Shown: positions 7,506 to 14,619 of the stretch, piece by piece
How the letters are laid out: every line of letters begins with the position of its first letter
Position numbering within the stretch: the stretch's first letter is position 1
Origin: Clostridia bacterium
GTDB taxonomy: Bacteria > Bacillota > Clostridia > Oscillospirales > CAG-272
Assembly (NCBI GenBank): GCA_900753295.1
Contig: CAADYQ010000051.1
Location: 1-20,021 of the forward strand
Reading direction: 5' to 3'
DNA: 20,021 nt
Made by a program: the position numbers and the translations under genes
Notes under the pieces: generated by a model
What the model saw: only the letters and a program-made list of their open reading frames with translations
The model's database searches: none
What the model was told of the DNA's origin: nothing

Positions 7506-8213
7506 TTATGCGCGGTCACTGCGGTGGAGCTGTTTTTCTATCAGCTTGAAGAGCAGTGTGATGAGCAGAACAAGAATTATATATATAAGCGCCATTGCAA
7601 GGTACGGCATGAGGTATTCATAGTTGCTCGTACCGATCTCGGTAAAGACCTTGTAAAGGTCCACCGCCGCGACAAAGCTGGCGACCGAGGTGTCCTTGAC
7701 AAGGGCTATGAACTCATTGCCGAGCGTGGGCAGGATGTTTTTTACCGCCTGGGGCACGATTATCTTTATCATCGTGGCGGCATAGGGGAGACCGAGGGCG
7801 CGCCCCGCTTCCATCTGACCGGGATCGACCGACTGTATGCCGGCACGCATTATTTCGGAGACATAGGCTCCGCTGTTGAGACCGAATACGAGCACGCAGG
7901 TGTTCAGCGAGCCGAGCTTGATCCCCATAAGCGGGCATATGACATAGTACGACAGCAAAAGCTGAACAACGATAGGCGTTCCGCGGAAAAATCCGACGTA
8001 TACGTTGCAGATACCGTCAAGTACGCGCGGGAGGACCTTGTATTTGGGCATTACCTTGACCGAGGCAATGAGAGTGCCTATCAGAATGCCGATGAGAAGA
8101 CCCGACACCGCGATTATGAGGGTGTTGGTAAGACCGTCGGAAAATACGCGCCGGTAGCCCTCCTGGACCCAGAAGGACTGCCAGAACTTTTCCCATTTGA
8201 TTGCTATGTCCAT
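7506..8213 (-). CDS. Polar amino-acid ABC importer permease
   Basis: Membrane channel subunit, 235 residues, of the HisM/GlnP type. After an amphipathic N-terminus it has about five membrane helices: roughly 30-52, 65-95, 100-120, 160-195 and 205-225. The family motifs GFFRGTPIVVQL and the EAA loop (EAGRALGLP, then IIVPQAVKNILP), which docks onto the ATPase, are intact. Only one permease is present, so the channel is probably a homodimer as in many Gram-positive amino-acid importers. The ATG at 8213 has AGGAG about eight bases upstream. It lies 73 nt after the binding-protein gene, with a strong hairpin in the gap, and 11 nt before the ATPase gene. Confidence 0.94.
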   Translation of the reverse strand: MDIAIKWEKFWQSFWVQEGYRRVFSDGLTNTLIIAVSGLLIGILIGTLIASVKVMPKYKVLPRVLDGICNVYVGFFRGTPIVVQLLLSYYVICPLMGIKLGSLNTCVLVFGLNSGAYVSEIMRAGIQSVDPGQMEAGRALGLPYAATMIKIIVPQAVKNILPTLGNEFIALVKDTSVASFVAAVDLYKVFTEIGTSNYEYLMPYLAMALIYIILVLLITLLFKLIEKQLHRSDRA

Positions 8214-8234
8214 TAGGATATCTCCTGTCCCGAA

Positions 8235-8269
8235 ATTCCGGAGCCGCCTTTTGCGACAGGCTCCGGAAT
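8235..8269 (-). other. Intercistronic hairpin after the amino-acid-binding protein gene
   Basis: A perfect 11-bp stem, ATTCCGGAGCC/GGCTCCGGAAT, with a 13-nt loop, 17 nt past the binding-protein stop codon. No U-tract follows, so it is more likely a 3'-end protector or partial attenuator than a full terminator. It shares the TCCGGAG core with the hairpin at the equivalent place in the nucleoside importer operon (2471-2488). Confidence 0.75.
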
Positions 8270-8286
8270 CCGTGATGAATTATTTT

Positions 8287-9156
8287 TTATTTACCGCTTA
8301 CGGATTTTGCTATGGCTTTTGCGGGCGCGTTGTCAAGGATGACGTAATCGATCTCGCCGTTTATCATAGCGGTGACTGCGAGAGCGGCGTAGTCATAGCC
8401 CATCTTGGTGGCGGGAAGACCCTTGAATCCGTAGCCGTCGTCGCCCTTGTCGGCGTCGCCGACGATGTAGGTCTCACCGGTCGTACCGGTCTGGCAGCCA
8501 ATCTTGTTGGACTTGGTCAGCTTGTCGAGGATGGCAACAACGTCATCGGCGGTCTTGCAGGAATCGAATACAGTGCATTCCTCGGGAACGATGAGCACCT
8601 GAGAGGCGTTGTAGTAGGAATCGCCGAAGTTTACGCTTGCTTTTCTCTTTTCGGTAACTGTAAGACCCGCCATGCCGATATCGCAGATGCCTGTCTGGAC
8701 GGAGGTGATAACAGCCTCAAACTTCATGTCCTGGATAACAAGCTCTTTGCCGAGGTACTCGGAAAGGCCGGCAGCAATCTCAAGGTCAACGCCGTAGAAT
8801 TTGCCGTTTTCATCGACCATTTCGAAGGGCTCAAAGCCTGTGCTGGTGGCTACCACGAGCTGATCCTTGGACTCGTCAAGAGTCGAGGAGGTTATCTTTG
8901 TGGGTGTGCCGTCGCCGAAGTACTTGTTGCAGATCGCATCAAAGGTGCCGTCCGCTTTGATCTTGGCGAGGTATTCGTTTGCTTTGGAGAGCAGCTCGTC
9001 GTCAGATTTGTTTACGGCGAATGCATATTCCTCTTCGGAAAGTGCAATGTCAATGACCTTGACCTTGCCGCTTCCGGACTTACCGCAGGAAGCAAAGGTG
9101 AGCAGCGCGGCGGCTATCATGACCGCGGCGAGAATGAGACTTAATGTTTTTTTCAT
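8287..9156 (-). CDS. Amino-acid ABC transporter substrate-binding lipoprotein, apparently circularly permuted
   Basis: Extracellular receptor of the SBP_bac_3 (polar amino-acid) family, 289 residues, first gene of its operon. It has a signal peptide with lipobox FASC and lipidated cysteine at residue 24. The segment order is unusual. Residues about 34-83 (including EEEYAFAVNK, LLSKANEYLAKIKADGT and NKYFGDG) look like the stretch that normally closes the family at the C-terminus. The normal N-lobe start, LVVATSTGFEPFEMVDENG, comes only at about 100, and the protein ends at AKAIAKSVSGK, where ordinary members would continue into that closing stretch. The two-lobed fold is probably kept, with new termini. 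Start ATG at 9156 with AAGGAG upstream. Family call is firm; permutation rests on motif order. Arginine or another basic amino acid is the likely ligand, from the ARG box. Confidence 0.93.
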   Translation of the reverse strand: MKKTLSLILAAVMIAAALLTFASCGKSGSGKVKVIDIALSEEEYAFAVNKSDDELLSKANEYLAKIKADGTFDAICNKYFGDGTPTKITSSTLDESKDQLVVATSTGFEPFEMVDENGKFYGVDLEIAAGLSEYLGKELVIQDMKFEAVITSVQTGICDIGMAGLTVTEKRKASVNFGDSYYNASQVLIVPEECTVFDSCKTADDVVAILDKLTKSNKIGCQTGTTGETYIVGDADKGDDGYGFKGLPATKMGYDYAALAVTAMINGEIDYVILDNAPAKAIAKSVSGK

Positions 9157-9209
9157 GGTGTGTACTCCTTGTATGTATCCGTGAGTGGATATTTATTTTC
9201 GATGTGCGT

Positions 9210-9238
9210 ATTATACTGCATAATTATTCACTTGTCAA
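9210..9238 (-). promoter_or_regulatory. Sigma-A promoter of the amino-acid importer operon
   Basis: Minus-strand TTGACA (9238-9233), a 17-bp spacer and TATAAT (9215-9210), a perfect consensus. Start near 9203; leader of about 47 nt with a small TATCC/GGATA hairpin before the AAGGAG. The spacer holds an ARG box, listed separately. Confidence 0.9.
9217..9230. promoter_or_regulatory. ARG box (ArgR/AhrC operator) in the promoter spacer
   Basis: TGCATAATTATTCA differs at one base from the palindromic ArgR core TGAATWWWWATTCA. Read on the other strand (TGAATAATTATGCA), it also fits the Bacillus form TGAATAAAAATKCA well. It occupies the spacer between -35 and -10, the best position for repression. 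Extra ARG-like half sites (TATTCA/TGAATA) are scattered through 9221-9420. This points to arginine-dependent repression of the importer. Confidence 0.7.
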
Positions 9239-9320
9239 GGCTTTTCTTGAATATTTTTTGATTTTGTTGCATATTCACTAATGGCGGGGCGGACGGTATT
9301 CGTTTTTGTGCGATATTTAA

Positions 9321-9351
9321 GCGGCGGTATGCATTTTATGCATGCCGCCGC
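9321..9351. repeat. Long hairpin in the gap between uvrA and the amino-acid importer
   Basis: The arms GCGGCGGTATGCAT and ATGCATGCCGCCGC pair over 14 positions with a single G-T wobble on the plus strand and a 3-nt loop. It lies 80 nt past uvrA and about 80 nt before the importer -35. On the minus strand it is followed only by TTAAATAT, so it is a poor terminator; it may be a backup transcription barrier or an isolated palindromic element. Confidence 0.55.
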
Positions 9352-9393
9352 CGGATATGAGCAGTGTTTATTCAGTGCTGAGTGAATATTCGC

Positions 9394-9417
9394 AAAAATA
9401 TACAGTATAAACTGCAT
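9394..9417 (-). terminator. Probable intrinsic terminator of uvrA
   Basis: Minus strand: ATGCAGT-TTAT-ACTGTAT, a 7-bp stem with one G-T pair, followed by a five-U run (9398-9394). It starts 11 nt past the uvrA stop codon. The stem is AT-rich, so termination may be incomplete. Confidence 0.55.
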
Positions 9418-9428
9418 GAATGCGTCTG

Positions 9429-12293
9429 TTATTTTTTCTCCGCTGTCGCGCCGAAGCCGGGAAGATGCTCGCGCAGATATCTGCCGGTATAGGATGCCGG
9501 GCAGTTCGCAACCTCCTCGGGAGTGCCGCAGGCAACGAGCGTTCCGCCGCCGTCGCCGCCCTCGGGCCCGAGGTCGATAAGATAGTCGGCGGTCTTTATG
9601 ACCTCCATGTTGTGCTCTATCACGAGCACGGTGTTGCCCGCATCAACAAAGCGGCGCAGTACGGTCAGCAGACGCGATACATCCTCGGTGTGCAGACCGG
9701 TGGTGGGTTCATCAAGAATATACATGGTCTTTCCCGTCCCGCGGCGGGAAAGCTCGGTCGCCAGCTTGACGCGCTGTGCCTCGCCTCCCGATATCGTGGT
9801 GGAGGACTGACCTATTTTGATGTATCCGAGACCGACGTCGCACAGCGTCTGGAGCTTGCGGCGTATCTTGGGCAGTCCGTCAAAAAATACGACGCCCTCC
9901 TCGGCGGTCATTTCAAGGACCTCATAAATATTCTTGCCTTTGTACCGCACCTCAAGCGTGTCGCGGTTGTAGCGTTTGCCGTGGCATACGTCGCAGGTAA
10001 CGTAAACATCGGGCAGAAAGTGCATTTCAATGCGGCGTACTCCGTCGCCCTGACACGCCTCACATCTGCCGCCCTTTACGTTGAACGAGAACCTTCCCGC
10101 CTTGTAGCCGCGCACGTTCGCATCGCGGGTGGAGGCAAAAAGCTCGCGTATATCATTGAAAAGTCCGGTATATGTCGCCGGGTTGGAGCGCGGCGTGCGT
10201 CCTATCGGACTCTGGTCGATGTCTATCACCTTGTCAAGAAATTCAATGCCTTCAATGCTGTCGCAGTTTCCGGGGCGGCGGCGCGCGCCGTTGAGCGCCG
10301 AGCTGAGCACCGGGTTTATGATGCCGTTCACGAGCGAGGATTTTCCCGAGCCGGATACGCCGGTAACGCAGACGAAGCAGCCGAGCGGGATGCTTACATC
10401 GATATTTTTGAGGTTGTGCTCGCGCGCACCGTGTACGGTGAGAAAATGTCCGTTCCCCGGGCGGCGCTCCTCGGGCACCGGGATCACCCGTCTGCCGGAA
10501 AGATATGCGCCGGTAAGCGAATCGGGGTTTGCCGCTACCTCCTCGGGAGTGCCCGCGGCGACAACATTGCCGCCGTGGATGCCTGCGCCGGGACCTATAT
10601 CCACGATATAATCCGACCGGCGCATCATATCCTCGTCATGCTCAACGACTATCACCGTGTTGCCGAGGTCGCGTAGCTGCTTGAGTGTGGCTATCAGCAG
10701 GTCGTTGTCGCGCTGGTGCAGTCCTATGCTCGGCTCGTCAAGCACGTAAAGCACGCCGACAAGTGATGAGCCTATCTGCGTTGCAAGCCGTATGCGCTGT
10801 GCCTCGCCGCCGGAGAGGCTCCCCGCGCGGCGTGAAAGCGTAAGATACCCAAGCCCTACGCTTTGCAGGAATGTGAGGCGCGAGCGTATCTCCTTCAGCA
10901 CTTCTTTTACTATTTTCATTTCCGTTTCGGTAAGCTCCAGCGCAGCGCCCGAAATATACTCAAGCGCGCGGTCTACCGAAAGATCGCAGAATTCGTCGAT
11001 AGCAAGCCCGCCTACGGTAACTGCGAGCGACATTGGATTGAGTCTGCGCCCGTGGCAGGTCGCGCATGGGATCTCCTCAATGAACTGCTCGTAATATTCG
11101 GCGCTCATGCCGTATTCCATGCGCTGTTCGATCATGGGAATGATACCGTCAAAGGTCGCCGACTTGCGGTGCCCCTCGTGACCGAAATAGCGCGTTACAT
11201 CGTATTTTTCGGTCCCCGAGCCGTAAAGCAGGATGTTTAGTTGCTCATCTGTCAGCTTTTCGATAGGAGTGTCGAGCGTAAAGCCGTGCCTTTCCGCTAC
11301 GGCGGCAAAAAGAGGACCGTTCCAGCTCTCCTCCTCAAGTGTTTTGAAGCCGTTGACCGCTATCGCACCGCCGGAAAGTGACAGCGAGCGGTCCGGGATA
11401 ACGCGGTCCACCGATACGCGGCGCGTCACGCCGAGTCCGGCGCAATCGGGGCAGGCGCCGGCGGGGTTGTTGAAGGAGAACATACGCGGCTCAAGCTCGC
11501 CAAAGGATATCCCGTGCTCCTCGCAGGCATAGGTCTGTGAAAATTCAAGCTCGCGCGGCTTTTCACCGTCCTCGCGCGGGACGGTGACTATCAGCAGCCT
11601 TTTTTCGGCAAGAGCCAGCGCGGTCTCTACCGAGTCGGAAAGGCGCGAGCGTATGTCGCCGCGCATCACAAGGCGGTCCACTACCACCTCAATGCTGTGG
11701 CGCAGGTTCTTGTCAAGCGATATCTCCTCATCAAGGTCGTACATGCTGCCATCCACGCGCACGCGGGTGTAGCCCGATTTTCGCGCGTCGGCAAGGACCT
11801 TTTCGTGCATTCCCTTTTTGGCGCGCACGACAGGCGCGAGAACGAGAAAGCGCTCGCCTTCGGGCAGAGTCATTATTTTGTCTATTATCTGATCGACCGT
11901 CTGCCGCGATATGACCTTGCCGCATACGGGGCAGTGCGTCACGCCGACGCGGGCGTAAAGCAGACGCAGGTAGTCGTATATTTCGGTAACGGTGCCGACC
12001 GTGGAGCGCGGATTCTTTGAGGTGGTCTTCTGGTCTATCGATATCGCGGGGGAAAGTCCCTCTATCGAATCGATGTCCGGCTTGTCGAGCTGACCGAGGA
12101 ACTGCCTCGCATATGACGACAGCGATTCAACGAACCGCCTGTGTCCCTCGGCGTATATCGTGTCAAAGGCAAGCGAGGATTTTCCGGAGCCCGAAAGCCC
12201 GGTAAATACCACCAGCTTGTCCCGCGGTATCGTGAGATCGATATTTTTGAGATTATGGACGCGCGCGCCCTTTATTTTTATGAAATCCGGCAT
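9429..12293 (-). CDS. uvrA: Excinuclease ABC subunit A (UvrA)
   Basis: UvrA is the damage-scanning ATPase of nucleotide excision repair; it dimerises and loads UvrB at lesions. The 954 residues are the normal length. Two ABC ATPase modules are complete: Walker A GLSGSGKSS at 32-40, and a second GVSGSGKSS in the C-terminal half; signatures LSGGEAQRIRLATQ and ISGGEAQRVKLATE; Walker B segments VLYVLDEPSIGLH and MYILDEPTTGLH. Zinc-binding cysteines are present in the first module (CPVCG, CPDC, CATC) and in the C-terminal zinc finger (CEAC, 20 residues, CDVC), which is needed for DNA binding. The start ATG is at 12293, 16 nt after uvrB, so both are one transcript from the uvrB promoter. Nothing unusual. 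Confidence 0.98.
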   Translation of the reverse strand: MPDFIKIKGARVHNLKNIDLTIPRDKLVVFTGLSGSGKSSLAFDTIYAEGHRRFVESLSSYARQFLGQLDKPDIDSIEGLSPAISIDQKTTSKNPRSTVGTVTEIYDYLRLLYARVGVTHCPVCGKVISRQTVDQIIDKIMTLPEGERFLVLAPVVRAKKGMHEKVLADARKSGYTRVRVDGSMYDLDEEISLDKNLRHSIEVVVDRLVMRGDIRSRLSDSVETALALAEKRLLIVTVPREDGEKPRELEFSQTYACEEHGISFGELEPRMFSFNNPAGACPDCAGLGVTRRVSVDRVIPDRSLSLSGGAIAVNGFKTLEEESWNGPLFAAVAERHGFTLDTPIEKLTDEQLNILLYGSGTEKYDVTRYFGHEGHRKSATFDGIIPMIEQRMEYGMSAEYYEQFIEEIPCATCHGRRLNPMSLAVTVGGLAIDEFCDLSVDRALEYISGAALELTETEMKIVKEVLKEIRSRLTFLQSVGLGYLTLSRRAGSLSGGEAQRIRLATQIGSSLVGVLYVLDEPSIGLHQRDNDLLIATLKQLRDLGNTVIVVEHDEDMMRRSDYIVDIGPGAGIHGGNVVAAGTPEEVAANPDSLTGAYLSGRRVIPVPEERRPGNGHFLTVHGAREHNLKNIDVSIPLGCFVCVTGVSGSGKSSLVNGIINPVLSSALNGARRRPGNCDSIEGIEFLDKVIDIDQSPIGRTPRSNPATYTGLFNDIRELFASTRDANVRGYKAGRFSFNVKGGRCEACQGDGVRRIEMHFLPDVYVTCDVCHGKRYNRDTLEVRYKGKNIYEVLEMTAEEGVVFFDGLPKIRRKLQTLCDVGLGYIKIGQSSTTISGGEAQRVKLATELSRRGTGKTMYILDEPTTGLHTEDVSRLLTVLRRFVDAGNTVLVIEHNMEVIKTADYLIDLGPEGGDGGGTLVACGTPEEVANCPASYTGRYLREHLPGFGATAEKK

Positions 12294-12309
12294 TTTGTGC
12301 CTTCCTTTC

Positions 12310-14298
12310 TCACTTGGTTTCTCTTATTTCGCGAATTCGGTCGCGCAGGAACGCGGCAAGCTCAAAGTCAAGGCTGCGTGCGGCTTCCTTCATCTGCTTC
12401 GTCATGCGCTCGATCGTTGCCTCGCGCTCGGACTTCGACATCTTCTTTGCCTCCGCCCGGCTGCGCTTTGCGCTGCTTGCGGCGTCGGCTCCCGCATCGC
12501 GCGCCGCTATGTCGATAACGTCGCGTATGCCCTTTACTACGGTGTGCGGAGTTATGCCGTGCGCCTCGTTGTATGCCTGCTGGATACTGCGGCGGCGTCT
12601 CGTTTCCGATATCGCGCGCTCCATCGAGCCTGTAACCGTGTCGGCGTACATTATGACCTTGCCGTTTTCGTTTCGCGCCGCTCTGCCTATGGTCTGGATC
12701 AGCGAACGCTCGGCGCGCAGGAAGCCCTCCTTGTCCGCGTCAAGTATCACGACGAGCGAGACCTCGGGCAGGTCCAACCCTTCGCGCAGCAGGTTGATGC
12801 CTACCAGCACGTCAAACACGCCGAGGCGCAGGTCGCGTATCAGCTCCATGCGCTCGATGGTCTCTACATTATAGTGTATATATCTGACTTTCACTCCGTT
12901 GTCGGAGAGATAGCCCGTAAGGTCCTCCGCCATCTTTCGCGTGAGCGTGGTAACGAGCACGCGCTCGCCGCGCGCTGTGCGCGCGCGTATCTCGCCCAGC
13001 ATATCGTCCACCTGACCCTCGATGGGTCTTACCTCCACATCGGGGTCGAGCAGACCCGTGGGTCTGATTATCTGCTCGGCAGTGGATTCGGAATGCTCAA
13101 GCTCATAGTCTCCGGGCGTGGCGCTCACAAACACGACCTGATTCAGCTTTGATTCGAATTCATCAAAGAAAAGCGGGCGGTTGTCGTAAGCCGAGGGCAG
13201 ACGAAAGCCGTATTCGACAAGGTTCTTTTTTCTCGCCGAATCGCCGCCGCTCATGCCGCGCACCTGCGGCACGGTAACGTGCGATTCGTCTATGAACATA
13301 AGGTAATCCTTCGGAAAGTAGTCGAGCAGGGTGTACGGCGTGGAGCCGGGCTCGCGTCCGGAAAGCACGCGCGAGTAGTTTTCAACGCCGGAGCAGAAGC
13401 CGACCTCGCGCAACATTTCAAGATCGTATTTTGTGCGTTCGGTTATGCGTTGTGCTTCAAGCAGCTTGCCCTCGGCGGTGAAGTATGCCGCGCGCTCCCT
13501 CATTTCGGCTTCTATCTCCGCAAGCGCCGCCTCGCGCTTGTCGTCCGAAACGGCATAATGCGTGGCGGGGTAGACCGCCGCGTATGAAAGACGGCGCACA
13601 AGCTCGCCCGTTACGGTGTTTATTTCGCTCACACGGTCTATCTCATCGCCGAAAAACTCAACGCGCAGCGCCTTGTCGCCGGAGGAGGCGGGGATTATAT
13701 CCACCGTGTCTCCGCGCACGCGGAAGCTGTCACGCACGAGATTCATATCGTTGCGCGTATAGCTGACCGCCGTCAGCTTTGCAAGCAACCCCTCGCGGCT
13801 CATGGGCATGCCGGGGCGCAGCGCTATAACAAGACTGCGGTATTCGCCGGGGTCGCCGAGTGAATATATACATGATACGCTCGCGACTATTATCACGTCC
13901 CTCCGCTCAAAAAGCGCTGATGTTGCGCTGTGGCGCAGGCGGTCGATCTCGTCGTTTATCAGTGCATCCTTTTCGATATACATATCCTTGCCGGGAATGT
14001 ATGCCTCGGGCTGATAATAATCATAATAGGAAACAAAATATTCAACGGCGCTGTCGGGAAAGAACTCGCGCATTTCCGAGCAAACCTGCGCCGCAAGCGT
14101 TTTGTTGGGCTCAAGTATAAGCGTCGGCCTGCCGGAGCGTTCTATGACGTTTGCCATGGTAAAGGTCTTGCCCGAACCGGTGACGCCGAGCAGGGTCTGC
14201 ATTTTCCTGCCCGAGGCAATGCCGGCGGTAAGGGAGGCAATAGCCTCCGGTTGATCTCCCGTAGGGGTGTATTCGCTTTTCAGGACAAAATCGCTCAT
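12310..14298 (-). CDS. uvrB: Excinuclease ABC subunit B (UvrB)
   Basis: UvrB is the central DNA-damage-verifying helicase-like subunit of nucleotide excision repair; it receives the lesion from UvrA and recruits UvrC. The frame remains open upstream to 14523, but the family start MSDFVLKSEYTPTGDQPEAI begins at ATG 14298, with GGGAG seven bases before it and a promoter only about 53-81 bp upstream. That gives 662 residues, the normal length. It has Walker A GVTGSGKT, the damage-probing beta-hairpin region (YYDYYQPEAYIP), the DESH motif, helicase motif VI QTIGRAARN, and the C-terminal UVR motif (ERMTKQMKEAARSLDFELAA) that contacts UvrC. First gene of uvrB-uvrA. Confidence 0.98.
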   Translation of the reverse strand: MSDFVLKSEYTPTGDQPEAIASLTAGIASGRKMQTLLGVTGSGKTFTMANVIERSGRPTLILEPNKTLAAQVCSEMREFFPDSAVEYFVSYYDYYQPEAYIPGKDMYIEKDALINDEIDRLRHSATSALFERRDVIIVASVSCIYSLGDPGEYRSLVIALRPGMPMSREGLLAKLTAVSYTRNDMNLVRDSFRVRGDTVDIIPASSGDKALRVEFFGDEIDRVSEINTVTGELVRRLSYAAVYPATHYAVSDDKREAALAEIEAEMRERAAYFTAEGKLLEAQRITERTKYDLEMLREVGFCSGVENYSRVLSGREPGSTPYTLLDYFPKDYLMFIDESHVTVPQVRGMSGGDSARKKNLVEYGFRLPSAYDNRPLFFDEFESKLNQVVFVSATPGDYELEHSESTAEQIIRPTGLLDPDVEVRPIEGQVDDMLGEIRARTARGERVLVTTLTRKMAEDLTGYLSDNGVKVRYIHYNVETIERMELIRDLRLGVFDVLVGINLLREGLDLPEVSLVVILDADKEGFLRAERSLIQTIGRAARNENGKVIMYADTVTGSMERAISETRRRRSIQQAYNEAHGITPHTVVKGIRDVIDIAARDAGADAASSAKRSRAEAKKMSKSEREATIERMTKQMKEAARSLDFELAAFLRDRIREIRETK

Positions 14299-14350
14299 TT
14301 TTTGACTCCCGTTGAAATTGTAATTCCTCATTCGGAACTTAGCGTCGTTA

Positions 14351-14379
14351 ATTATAGCACACATGAGTATGTATGTCAA
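14351..14379 (-). promoter_or_regulatory. Sigma-A promoter of uvrB-uvrA
   Basis: Minus-strand TTGACA (14379-14374), a 17-bp spacer and TATAAT (14356-14351), a perfect consensus. Start near 14344, leader about 45 nt. A partial LexA-like element (GGAAC-N4-CGTCG, 14334-14347) overlaps the start region; it keeps about 7 of the 10 conserved bases of the Gram-positive SOS box, too weak to call with confidence. Confidence 0.9.
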
Positions 14380-14457
14380 GTCTTTGTTTTCAAAATCGGA
14401 ATTGCCGCGCACCTGTGCCGCTTGAAATAGATTGAAGTGGCGGCTGATGGCACTGCC

Positions 14458-14483
14458 GGCGGACCGACAGTTGTCGGTCCGCC
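14458..14483. repeat. Perfect 12-bp inverted repeat between divergent genes
   Basis: GGCGGACCGACA and its exact complement are separated by only GT. No T-run follows on either strand, so it is not a standard terminator. It lies between the uvrB promoter and the promoter of the plus-strand regulator. It may be a barrier between divergent units, a protein-binding palindrome or a dispersed repeat. Confidence 0.6.
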
Positions 14484-14522
14484 CTTTGTGTAAGACGACG
14501 CAGGACCGCCCGACAAAACACA

Positions 14523-14556
14523 TACCATTGGTATAAAAAACATCTTACCGATGGTA
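14523..14556. promoter_or_regulatory. Twin TACC-N3-GGTA palindromes upstream of the regulator-exporter promoter
   Basis: TACCATTGGTA (14523-14533) and TACCGATGGTA (14546-14556) are two copies of one 11-bp palindrome with centres 23 bp apart, about two helical turns. They lie about -75 and -52 relative to the predicted start, directly upstream of the -35. The position suits an activator or an autoregulator; the adjacent XRE-type protein is the obvious candidate ligand, by inference. Confidence 0.6.
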
Positions 14557-14567
14557 CTGACGGTGTG

Positions 14568-14596
14568 TTGATTTGCAGCTTTTTTTCTGATATAAT
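14568..14596 (+). promoter_or_regulatory. Sigma-A promoter of the regulator-exporter operon
   Basis: TTGATT (14568-14573), a 17-bp spacer containing a T7 run, and TATAAT (14591-14596). Start near 14603, so the leader is only about 17 nt. The weaker -35, together with the palindromes just upstream, is compatible with activator dependence. Confidence 0.8.
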
Positions 14597-14619
14597 GAAG
14601 CGCAAAGGAGATGATGAAA

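Noticed and set aside
6544..8216. Long plus-strand open frames opposite the amino-acid importer genes
   Set aside because: They mirror well-conserved ATPase and permease genes and show no protein-family features.
9420..10676. A 418-codon open frame on the plus strand opposite uvrA
   Set aside because: It lies wholly opposite conserved UvrA coding sequence, has no ribosome-binding site or recognisable domain, and is a codon-bias artefact.
14299..14523. N-terminal extension of UvrB by 75 codons to an upstream ATG
   Set aside because: The extension would read through the -35/-10 promoter and the ribosome-binding site, matches no part of UvrB, and the conserved family start is at 14298.
14611..14619. 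Earlier ATG codons for the XRE regulator
   Set aside because: The ATG at 14611 touches the AAGGAG with no spacing and the one at 14614 leaves three bases; the ATG at 14620 has nine, and its protein starts where the helix-turn-helix family usually starts.
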